In this document: in pieces, positions 42,301-54,300 of the stretch
How positions within the stretch are numbered: the stretch's first letter is position 1
Layout of the letters: each line of letters starts with the position of its first letter
Source of the DNA: Doryteuthis pealeii
Lineage: Eukaryota > Mollusca > Cephalopoda > Myopsida > Loliginidae
Length of the DNA stretch: 64,000 bases
Direction of reading: 5' to 3'
Assembly (NCBI GenBank): GCA_023376005.1
Contig: CM042152.1
Location: forward strand, 71,621,893 to 71,685,892
The notes under the pieces: generated by a model
The model's input: the letters and a program-made list of their open reading frames with translations, nothing else
The model's database searches: none
Told to the model about the DNA's origin: nothing
Position numbers and translations under genes: made by a program

Positions 42301-45300
42301 TTTTTTGGCTAAATATTGAAAGTAATGGCTTGTAATCTGTCAGGAGTGTAAAGTGGCACCCAAATAATATTTTGTGGAATACCTTCATAGCAAAAATCAG
42401 TGCAAATGCTTCCTTTTCTACTTGGCTTTAGTTGTGCTCAATGGACATTAGGGATCTGTCTGCATGCATGATAGCTTTTTCATTTTTGTCTGCAAAAATG
42501 TGTTAAATGACTGTTTCCACAGCATGACTTGAGGCATAAGCTGCCACCATTATCTTCTGAGTTGTGTCAAAATATGTGAGTCTTAAGTCTGGGTTGATTA
42601 ATTATTTAATATTTTGAAAAGATTATTGACAATTTAAAGACCAGGACTATTTGATGTCCTTCACTAAAAGCTTGGTACGTGAAACTTAATTTAATGTAGC
42701 AAAAGTAAGAAACTTCCATAGTGACTCACCAACTTGAGAAATGAACATAAACTGCTTACATCTGATAGTGATGACATGCATTGAATAGCTGCCACATTAG
42801 CAGAAACTGGACAATGACCTTGGTAGTCAAAAATGAATCCCAGGTATTTTATAGCATATAAATAAAAATGACAATTTTCAGATTCAAGCTGGAAACCAAA
42901 GGCTTGGATGCCTATCAGAATTTTGTTTTTACACCAAAAGGTGGAATAAACCTTGGTGCGTGTTTATTGTCAACAGTTCTCTTGATGCTGCAGATACCTT
43001 GACTTGTAAATAGGCCTCTGTGAAGTTTAGTTTGGCAAAACAGGTGACACAATTGAGTATATTGCAGATATCTGGAATCAGTTGTAAGTATTGGTGATCC
43101 TCTTGTGCTGCGTTGAGACCAGATGAGAAATCAGCACACAAAACTGGCTTTTTTAACTACTACAAGGGGTGCTGCCCACTGTGAATATGTTCCTGGTGTG
43201 ATGACCTTCATTTCCTTCAGGCGTTTTAGTTCCCTGCCCACTAGTGGCAATGCAGCATATGGTACTGGTTGTTTGGGTTGGAAAACAGGTTTATCTCATG
43301 GTTTCAGTTCCAGTGTGGCTTCAGCTGGAGTGCAGCACCCGAGGTTATTTGTAAAAACTGGGGAAACACACTTTTATATCTTCAGTCTGATCCATAATGG
43401 CACTCTGAGCTGAAGATCTGGATTACAAACAAAATTGAGTGAAATGTTGAGAAGACCCAGTAACTCAATAAAATTAATCCCCAATAGGTTGTGTCTTGAA
43501 TCTGCTATGTATATCTTACCAAATACTGTTTTATCCTCAATCTTGATTGTTGCTGGCAATTCACCTGTAATATTAACACAATCCTCGCAAGCACTCTGCT
43601 CTACATGTCTTGTAGGTGTTAGTGGAGGCTAGCCTATGGTTTTCCATAGTCTCTGTGAGATTAGGTCTAGGTCTGAGACAGTGTCAATTTGCAAATGAAC
43701 AGGATGACCATTCATTTTTACTGACACATATTTGCAGTTAGACTTTGAGTTAGGGAGAAAAAGTTGTTGTGAGTGTTTTTTCTTTTCAGTCTGTGTTTGT
43801 TATGTGGTTGCTTGTATGTTGTTTTGTGGACCTGTAGTGTGCAGAATCCCTCTTTATATGTTCTTGCTCGTTGCATTTGTGACAGTGTTGCGTTTTGAAC
43901 GGACATTTCCAAGCAAAATGCCAGCCACAATTCCAACAAGTAGATGAGGGTTTTTTTATATGTTGCGCTAGATAACATTGAGTAAATATAACTGCACTAT
44001 CACGGGGAGGCAACTCTCCCTTATTCATCAAGGGTAGCAACTCTAGATTTATTTTTATCAGGACTGGTCCTAACAGTAATAATACAATTTTTATTTGTTT
44101 AAGGGAAATTTAGATTTAAATTCTTAAAATTATAAATGTAAAATAGCAGATAATTTTAAAATTATAAATTTGAATTGCTCTTGTTCAATTATTTGTTTTG
44201 TCTTGTTGTCCATATTATGACTTGTGCAATAGCTTCTAAGCACAAAAATATATAGTGTCTATTTCAGTTCAATGGCTATGGCATACAGAGTAAAAAACTG
44301 AGCATGTAACTTTCAAGAAGATTCCACTGGATACATACAATATTACTGTAAAATAATGCATTCTTGAGGGAGTCTTTCAAATAACTATAGCAAGCATATT
44401 CTGATAAATTTACTTGCTGTGAAAGATGTTTTGCTGATTCAGTGCACATTTCAAATCATCAAACAGAGAGGAAATATCCCATTACTGTTGAAGAATTTCA
44501 ACCTGGGTACTCAAATTCGCAACTCTTCTGACATCAAACCTAGCTGTCTATCAAGTTGTCTCAGATGCATTTCCCATACTTATGAACACTTGATATAATA
44601 ATATATATGCCTTTCTAAAAAGAGTGAGGTATATGAGAGGCCCCTTATGAATTGAAAAACAAACAACTCCCAAGATGTGTTGAAACTTACTGTAGGAGCA
44701 CTCATTTTGAAATCTTTGATGGGTCTCACATAAGCTGAGTGCACACTTTTCAAGCCAAGAAAAGATTTCTTAGTGTTGCTTTTCAAGATGTTAACAACAC
44801 CCACTAGAACATGTAGCTATAAAGAATCCTGATGAATCTCCTGACACAATAATGGCAGATTTCCTTCAGTAGAGTTAGAGGCAACAGATCTTGTAATGCA
44901 CTATAGGATTGCTGTAACTCAAGAAGTGTTTAAATAGGGCTCTTTCTACTAAAACTAGGTAGGTAGTATTGAGCAGAAGTAAATTCAGTTGACCTTCTCC
45001 AATAGAGGCTGTTCCTGAACCAGACACTGAGTATTTTGTATGGTCTATCACTCCAATAGGAAGCAACACTTCCATGCACTGAATCATAGTCCAAGAGACT
45101 TGTCACAGTTACTCTTGGACATATTATCATCTCATACTTATCTTCTTGGCAACCGTATCTATCTCAATATCATTTGTTACAAATGTGGAAATTCTATCAG
45201 TATAGGCAGTAAGCCAGCTTGAATTGAAAGCAGCTTAGAGTTGGGTTTGTCTTTACCTTGTGCAAGAAGTGAGAAAATAGAGCAAAGGAGATGGAGTTCT

Positions 45301-48300
45301 CCAATCACTATAGTAAGCATATTCTGATGAATCTATTTGCTGTTAAAGGTGATTTTCTGATCCAGAGCACATTTCAAATCATCACACTAATAGAGTTAAT
45401 ATCTTTTACATATTTACATTGTCTCTTCGCACCTGCTAAAAAAGAAAATACTTGTAGTTATCAGTAATAAATTAATTAGTTACTAAACCCTTTAATTTAG
45501 AAATGGATATTGTAAAATTTCAAGCATAATGGAAATTTTATTTTTAATTTTTCAAACAGTATTTTGTTCTGTGAAAGAAGAGGTCAGAAACGAAACTCTT
45601 ACTGATGGTGAACTGAATATTATTCCCTCATCCAACACTAAAAATATTAGTGACATAATTGGAGGTGGTGAACTATTTAGTTTCCTGAAACGGGACCAAA
45701 CTCCAGGACTTATAATTAATTTCAAAGTACCCAAGGATATACATTCAGTAAACCTCTTACATCCTATAAATGTATTGGATTTTGATATGAATGTAATCTT
45801 TGATAATTCCATTGTTCAGGTGTTTTCGGTAAGTTAAATTTTGAATGTCTACAAAACTTTCTATAAATGCATAATTATCAAATTCATAAAAATGATTTCC
45901 TTATTAATTACTTCAAAGATAACAATGGAACTTTATTGATACAAATTGACATAGATTTATAAACTTATTTAAAAAAATTGGGGCTTTGTCTAGAGGTGAC
46001 TGGAGATCATTTCTGTTGCAAGCTTCATCTACCTAAAATTGAAGTTATATGGCTGAATATTTTATTTTTTCAAAAATCGACCCTAATTAAAAGTCACAAG
46101 TAAACATTTTAAAATATGTATTATTTAGTATTTTTTATGTTTAGATTTTAAGTTATTAAAAATAACTAGAAAATATTGAACTTCAATTAAAATAAATGTT
46201 AGTATTTTCCTATTAATATTTTCCTACTTTCTACTTCCTAATTGTGGATTCCAGTATAAATTTAAGATTTGCATAAAAATTTTAATTTTTACAATTTTGA
46301 AATGTTTTCCAATAATGTGACATTATTACATTTTTTATCAACATTTCTTTCAGTTTTTAAAAAAAATCATCAAAAAGTAATTTTTCTTCTCAAATTTATA
46401 TTGTCAGTCATGCACATAGGTCTAAATAAAAAATCATGACCATAGGTAAAAATTACAAAAATGAAATTTCTTAATTCATAGATTTTTTATGCTATGTAAC
46501 ATGAATTTAGCATGATATAAGATATGAAGTTTAAATACATTTAAATTAAAAAAATGAATTCTGATCTTTGGTATCCTTTAATTTCCTTATTATATGAAAT
46601 TTCTGTATTATATCAGGTAATATCAATTTTTTTTCTTAGATATGTACTAATTTTATTATTTTTTGATCTAGAATATTTTGCCAGATCAATCTGTAAATTT
46701 GCCACCAGATTCACCAGTGAAAGATGTTGAAATAACCTTTCGAAAGATTGATTCCAATACAAATGTTAAAACGGATCTCAGTATTATACGTTGTCAAAAA
46801 GAAAGTAAGTTTTCAGATTTAATTCAGTTCTTTATTTTTTTTCTGGAGAAATATATACTTATATCATGAATAAGTTTAAAAGAATTTTGGTATGCTGCTA
46901 CATATAATATTTGAAAAAAATACATTTTAAACATTTTCAATTGGGAAAACAAAATTGAGTTAAATATACATTTGAAATGATTATTTATGATTGGAATAAG
47001 TGCTGTAATCATTGTTACTAGTAAGTGCTGCAATTACTGATACTAATAAAAATTCTAACAGTAGTATTATTGTTTGAAGTATACACTAATATATTATTAC
47101 GTTAAATTTTGTTTATTTTTATTTTCATTCCTCTTGAGATTATAATGATATCAACATATATATGCTTTCATCTTTTGTAAAAATCATAGGATAATCTATA
47201 ATTAAAGTGTTAAACATGAAAAATTGTTCATAAAGTCTTCTTTAGCTGCTTAAACAGGTGACTGGTATTTTAAAATATTCTTTCAGATAATATGAATCAG
47301 ATATGTCACAGTTTGCATTAATTTTCTAATTATGTATCAAATTATTTCTTTTAGATATGATTGAATGCATGAAAAGAAACTAAAACTGATAAAAAAGCAG
47401 AAAAATCAATCATTAAGAATTAAAGTAGCCATGAAATTTATATTTTCTTTATGATATAGAATGGGCCTATTAAATTTCTTATCGTCTTTTTTATAGCTAC
47501 TGTTGTTACTCCCGCCTATACTACAACAGAAGGTATGTTTGACTTAGTTTTATGTAAATCCAGTTTAAAAAAACCCAACTTTTTATTGCTTTCATTCTCT
47601 TTCTCCATTTTGGACTTCTATTGCAGTAGTTTTTTGTATAGTTTAACAATTAAAATTTACTTTGAATGTAGATAATTATAAATTTTTTTTTCAAATTTGT
47701 CAGTACTTAAACTCTCACATTTAAGTAACATACATTAAAGATTTTTGAAAGTATTGCTCTGTTGAGCTGAATAAAATTGTTGAATTATGCTAAAATTATG
47801 ATTTGATTTTGTATCATATAATAAGACAAAGTACTTAATTACTGATGTAAAGTCAATCAATCTTGGGAACATATGTTTTTCTCCAAGTACAGTTATTAAC
47901 CATCTGTCTTCCTACTGAGGCAGACTACTTTTATAGTCAATCTCATCTGCATATGATACTGCACCTCCCTTAACCAAAATGGCTTTATGTCCTTCGTAGA
48001 TCTCTGACTTCTGAAAATTCTTGGAAATCTAGACAGCTTTCATGAAGAGTATCATGACTTCTTCTGACAAGGGATCTAGGTCTAAGTTCATTTTCTTTTG
48101 ATTCTGTCTGATATTCTAACACTCTCATCCATTGATTCTTCATTTTTATCATTGGATTTACTAGCCTCATTTTCCCCCTCAGATTCCATTTCTATTTCGT
48201 TAGGTTCTATTTGACTTCTAAATTGATCCTCGTGAGCAACTATATTTTGCCCGTTTTTTAATAATATTGCTGTGTTGCGTCCTTTTTGTAATATGAAATT

Positions 48301-51300
48301 CACCTTCTCAGCATTTGTTTTTTAAATACCATACCCTTTCATTTGTTGCAAATGACATGGTTATGGGAGCTCTAATCTGTCTACCCATTAGTGCGGAAGG
48401 ACTTTGTATTCTGCCTGCATGCGGAATTGTCCGATAACTCAATAATAGTTTTGTTAGGTAAATCACTATTATTATTATATGAGGAAAATGCTCTTAGTCA
48501 TATTTTCAACGTCTGCACCATTCTTTCTGCGATTCCATTTGATTGTGGGTGGTAGGGTGGTGTTTTATAAGGGACACATTCAATATGCTTCAGCCACGAG
48601 CACAAATTTTTGTCGCAAAATTCTGGGGCGTTATCAGAAACTAACATCCAAGGAATGCCATTCCTTGTGAACACTACTCTTAATATTTGCTTTATAGTGG
48701 TGGCTTTTCTGTCAGCTACCTTAATTACTTCGGGCCATCCTGAAAATGAGTCCACTAAAATTAAAAATAGTCCAATGCCTTTAATATGAGCATGATCCAC
48801 GTGTACCCGAGCCCATGGTTCTTTTTTTTAAGGCTACAAGTGAATTTTGTTTTGCCAAAATTTTTTTTATTTCGGCACATTTTGGGCATCTTTTAACATA
48901 TTCTTCTTCATCTTGAGAATATCCTGGCCACCATGCTTGTAATTTTAGTCTTCTCTGTGTAACTGTCACTCCACAGTGAACATCATTGTGTATACCTTTC
49001 ATTACTTTTTTCCTTAAGCTTTGAGGAGGTACTATAATATCTTCATTGCATATTATGCCTTTTTCAAATCAATTTTAGCAAAGTATTTCATACCTGCTAA
49101 TTTATGCATCTCTGTTTCTATGTTCGGCAAGGGAAATGAATCCAAGCATATCTGATGATTCACTCCTATTTTGTAATCCCCACATATTCTTAAATCACCA
49201 TTTGGTTTTCTTATTGCAACAAATTGTGATTCCCAACTGCTACCACCTTGTGGCACTCTCTTGAGTATGCCTTGTTTCACAATTTTCTTTAATTTCACCA
49301 CTACTATGGTTAAAGTATGAACCAGCACTTTTTGAGATTCAAAATATATGGGGTCGTTATTTTCTTATTAACTGAATGCTTGCTTTATATCCTTTAACTA
49401 GTCCTATATCAGGTTCTCCAGACTTTATACAGTTTATCAATTTGGCAGTATCCACTTTTAATATATCTATTCTGAGGAGTCCATGATTTTTGGTGCATTG
49501 CACCACCGTGATGGGAATAATTTCATAATGGAATATACTTCCATACTTTCGGGAGGTGGGGGGTTATGTTTTCTACCCTTCTTATATTCTTTTTGTTCCT
49601 ACATACAGTCTGGAAGTGGTTTCTTTTTTTACAATTCAAGCATAATTTTCCTCTGTACAGGCATTTGTTTATGTTCTTGTGTTCTCAGTCGCATTATTTG
49701 CATTTTATTTGGCTCTTAGTTGTGCTGTAAGCTTCAACATTATTTTTAGAATTATTGAATTCATCAATTAATTCTAGTTGTTGTAAAAATTCAACACTTG
49801 ATTCGAGTGTCATTTCATTTATTTGAAACCTCTCTAAGATTTTATGCTTATATGCAATGTTCTCCATGCCTTCAATTAATCTTAGAAGAATTAGTTCATC
49901 TTCTATTGCCATATCTTTTGAATCCAGTTTTTTAAACTTGCAATATCTCGTTGCTTCTTTCAACCTATACAAATATTGCTTCACAGTTTCATTGGAGTTC
50001 TGTCTGGTTTCCAGGAACTTGGTTCTTTCTGCAATTATAAGTTTCTTTTTCAGGCGTATGTTCCTCCTTATGATATATGAGATTTCCTCATACGTCAAAT
50101 TTTCCAGCATTTTGGGGTAAACCATTGTAGATAGTTTTTGTATGGATTCACATCCCGCTGAAGCCAAAAATAAATCTGTAATTTTGTTCTCCCCTCTGGA
50201 GGCTTTCTGGTCTTTTAACTTCTTCCCTCTAGCAAATGCTGCGAAAGATCTAATCCACGTTTTAACAAAATCAGGATCTTCTAAGGAACTTATGGTTGAG
50301 ATTGGCAACGCCATATTGATGTAAAGTCAGTTAATCTCAGGAACGTACGTTTTTCTATTAATATACTTAGTAGCCGTCTGCCTTGCTACTGAGGCAAACT
50401 ACTTTTTGTTGGGAATTTATAAACTTAATCCCACAGAAAAAAGAGACATCCCTTTTTTGTCTTTGGCAAGCGCAGTTATTCCTTGAGACATATTCCAATT
50501 GAGATACCTTCCATTAGATTAACGAGGCAACACATTATGACTGCTTTTCATAACACGAGGTGTTTAATTTATTTAAAAACAATAACTGAAATCAAAAGGT
50601 CAAAGGGCAAGTAACTCACCCATACAATCAATGGATTAGGGCAGATAACTTCTGACCCCACTATTATTAGAGTCTGTTAGTGTTAATTAGTACTGACTAA
50701 AGTGAATTTCAACACTTTTATAGTCAATCTCATTTGCATATGATACTACAATTACAAAAAGTTTTTTTTATCTATATGTGTAAAGGAATATAGTGGTACA
50801 TGTGTGTTGTCTTATAACTGAGAAGAGATGTTATTCAGCATTGAAATCTTGCATACACCTTAGTGTTTATAATAAGGAAAAGTAAAAAAATCAGTTATTA
50901 ATTTTTAATGATTAACTCTTAACATCCTGTTGAGAATTTTCTAAGTCCAGAGCATTCCTATAAGGATATATTAAAAAAATGGCTAAAGATGATCTTTGCA
51001 TCTAAAGTTACCTATTATTTCCCTTAAATCAAAGACTTCTACATATGTTTAATATTACATTTAAACAAAAGCTATTATTTGGGGTGGATTAGTAAAATGA
51101 TTGAGACTTCCGGCCGGGTGGAATGAGGTGGTATAGGACTTTAAGAGTTAAGTGATATAATTCAATAATTAAACCAAAATCAATTGATTTGAGAAACTCT
51201 TCACAGTTATTCATAAGTAAGTACAAAAAGAACTGCTTTGGTTTAACCCACTCACCTTATCATTGGATCCTTTATGTGAATATAGTTCGCCATACGCTGC

Positions 51301-54300
51301 CTTCAGTTTCATAACTTTTGGCAGCAGTTGCCCGGCCTGGGCAAAGATCAAAGTATAGTATCTGTGCCTGGGCTGGGAACCTATGAAAGTTTCTTGATTG
51401 ATTCCAGGAGGCCATCACTCCAGGCATCACTTCCCCCCTCTCTTAAAAGGTGCAGGACAGGGTTTATTGCCTGGTACCTGAGGCGTCCTGAAAGGGGAAT
51501 GCCAACAGAATTTTAAGCAATTTTTTAGATCCAACTTAGGTCTCACTCACGTTAAACGACCTTGTCACATTTGGCTTCATGGGTAGTCAAATACCCAGTT
51601 GAAGATCCTTTACAAGTAAATACCATGTTTGATTGTTGCTGGATGCCCCATACTTGTGACACATCCTACCCATGGCAGACAGTTTGGGTAAATACCAATT
51701 CTGCCTTCAGTAGAGTTTGATAAATTAAACCAATTTTGTTCAGTACAATATTATTACACCAGCTGTATTTAGATATCACACATATTCCATAGGTGAAATT
51801 TCAATATAATCCTTTTTCAAATATTACTGCTTTGTAAAAAATTCTTGATTTTTTGTTTGAACTAAAAAGAATCAAAGAAAAATAAAGATCTATTTCTTAG
51901 AACAAAATATATTAGTTTTTAGCACTGGCTAAGTTGGGCATCATTTTTATCAAGATCCTGAATGAGATTTTTGCAAGACATTTACTTGCTATGAGAAAAC
52001 CAAAATCTAGTGAAACTCTGGATGACTTTTTATGAGATTCTAAAAACTAAAATGGGATTGCAATTTCAAAGACCATATTTTGAGAAATTTGTGATATAAG
52101 GTGTGTGCTAGATGCCCGCTCCTATTTATTGACTCGGCGATAACCATGTGATCATACTCTTGGCCAATCACTGGCAATACTATGCTGCTGATATAATATT
52201 TATAGTGGCTGTTCTGGTCACACTACGCATAACTGCTTTGAACCTTTGTGGATGACGGACATAGGATTGTATCACTGGACCTTTACCAATATGCTGGATA
52301 GGACTTATTCGCAGGATAGGACTTATACACTTACCAAAGGATTCCATAACTCAGGACTTACTTACTTAAGCCCTTTTCAACTGGCCAAGAATGGCATTCA
52401 AACCCTTAACACCATAAGCTAAACAATTCTTCATAAGTACAAAAAGTAATTCTTAGTATAATCTCCCCCCTCTCTTTATTGGAGCTGTCCAGGTGAGCAT
52501 AGTTCACCATACTCTGCATTCAATCCCACTGAATAGTATATTCAACCTCATACATGTGACACGTCCTACTCATGGCAAACGTGTCTCATGTATAGTACCT
52601 ACCTGCCTTTAGATAAAGCTTAGGTAGAAGCGAATTCTATTGTGAAGTGCAATATTAGTACAACTGCTTCTTAATTTTCTGAAGAACTAAAAAAAAAAAA
52701 ATTAAAACATTATTTTAAAATTAAATAAGAAAAATAGTAATATGAACAATTTTGATTTTTTTAATTCTTAGCTTTTTATTCTGAAGATATTTTTATTCTT
52801 AGTTTCTTTTAAAAAACGATTACATTTTTTCACTAACTCAACAGAAGAAATGAATTGGAGTTTTTGTAATATGAGGACTTATGTCTTAGAAGAAAATGTA
52901 TTAATGTTTATCACTTGCTAATTTGATTGGAAATTTATTGACCTGGAGATAAATATAGTTTTAGCTGACAAATTATTGAACCAAATAAGTATTTACCCAA
53001 CCCCTTAACCATGGGTAGGATGTGATACAATGTCACAAGTTTGGGGCATCCAGCGAAGATTGAACTCACTACTCAGTAATAATGGATCTTATCTTATAAG
53101 TCAACTTATACCTCAGAAAATGTCAGTGAGAAATAAAATCTCAAATATAATTTGATATATTTATAATAAGGAAAAGTAGAAATTTAGTTTTTGATTTTTA
53201 CTGATGAAATGATATAATTTGATAATTAAAATGAATTGATTTGCAGAACTTGCCACAGTTCTTCATAAGTAAAAATGTTTTAAGACTCGCGATGTTTGAA
53301 TATTTCAATTCCAGATTCCAATAGAAATATTATTTTGTAATTTAGTACTAACTAGCAGTGGCTACCTGGTGAAGCCTGGGTAGAGAAGGAAAAAAACATG
53401 GTTTAATAATTGTTTGCAGATCAATTATTACTGAATAATGAGTTTGATCCTCGCAGGATGACTCATAAAAATCACCACGTAAAAAAGATCTTATTTTAAT
53501 CTGGCCTGGTGGAAAGTCAAGGAATTTTTTTTTCGTCAGAGTAGAGGGAATGACATCACATAATGACATAGTAAGAAATTTTAATTCAATGATTAACTAT
53601 ATTTTTTAAATAAAATATAAATGACACGATTTGCTAAATTTCAAATTAATATTTCAAAGCAAAAAAAAAAAAAAAAAAAATTAAATAAAGTAATCAAATT
53701 AATGTAAAATGATAAATAATCTTAAAAAAAATAACATTATTAATTCAAAGCGTAGCCAATTGAATATCAAATTATACTATAATAATTTGATAAAAATAAT
53801 ATGCTAAGTATAGCCTAATTCTAACCCACTTACTCAAATGTCTCAAAGTTTTCAGTTATTTTCATAAAATGTAATGCATTTTATACAAAATCTAATGGTA
53901 TTATTTCTTGCATGCTATTCTGCATTAGTATCATGGTTTTATTTGTATTTCTAATATTGAAATAAATAAATTAACGCAATTATTTTTATAAACAACAATG
54001 ATTAACATAAAAAATTAAAAAAATGGTTTGTTAAGTAAACATGTTTGTTTACATTGACAAACTACAGACACCAGTACATAAATATGTAAATTTTAATTTT
54101 TAAATAAAAAAGTGCACAGCCATGAAATGTCTGTGAAAAATTAATGTCTCCTATTTAAAATATTAAATGCAAAAAAAAAAAAAAAATCTAAAAATCTAAA
54201 ATAATCTTGGTGTAAAAAAGAAAATAAATTCAACTAATACATTTTCTAACACTGTAATACAATATGTAAGGAAGAACTAGACTTTGAGAAAAAGAAAATT

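Larger units (their letters stand above)
40606..44074 (-). mobile_element. Ty3/Gypsy-type LTR retrotransposon, decayed
   Basis: On the minus strand, from 44074 down, one finds a truncated 5' LTR (about 80 bp), a gag CCHC-type zinc knuckle (about 43880-43920, CWNCGWHFAWKCP and CHKC), a retropepsin-like tail (ADSRHNLLGINFIELLG, about 43480-43535), reverse transcriptase (42929-43141, CADFSSGLNAAQEDHQYLQL, CFAKLNFTEAYLQVKV), RNase H (about 42290-42600), integrase pieces (41049-41900, MSPAEALMGQKLHTTLDV at its C-terminal end), a polypurine tract and a 3' LTR. Stops and shifts occur in every domain. It interrupts the third copy of the duplicated intron: the sequence before 40605 and after 44075 is contiguous in the paralogue at about 37860-37900. 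Confidence 0.75.
47843..50750 (-). mobile_element. LTR retrotransposon (Gypsy-type), complete ends, decayed pol
   Basis: The element is bounded by LTRs that start TG and end CA and is flanked by a 5-bp target duplication ATTAC (47838-47842 and 50751-50755). On the minus strand the order is 5' LTR (50317-50750), gag, reverse transcriptase, integrase, polypurine tract, 3' LTR (47843-47963). The internal region (~2.35 kb) is short, and most of protease, RT and RNase H is missing or deleted. The element lies antisense in the intron after linker 4. Confidence 0.88.

Noticed and set aside
52110..52400. Solo LTR with TATA-like motif
   Set aside because: No TG/CA borders, target duplication or second copy could be found.
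53345..53420. Reverse-oriented Helitron end (actagcag...)
   Set aside because: The hairpin upstream of the would-be CTAG is weak and the text does not match the two clear ends.
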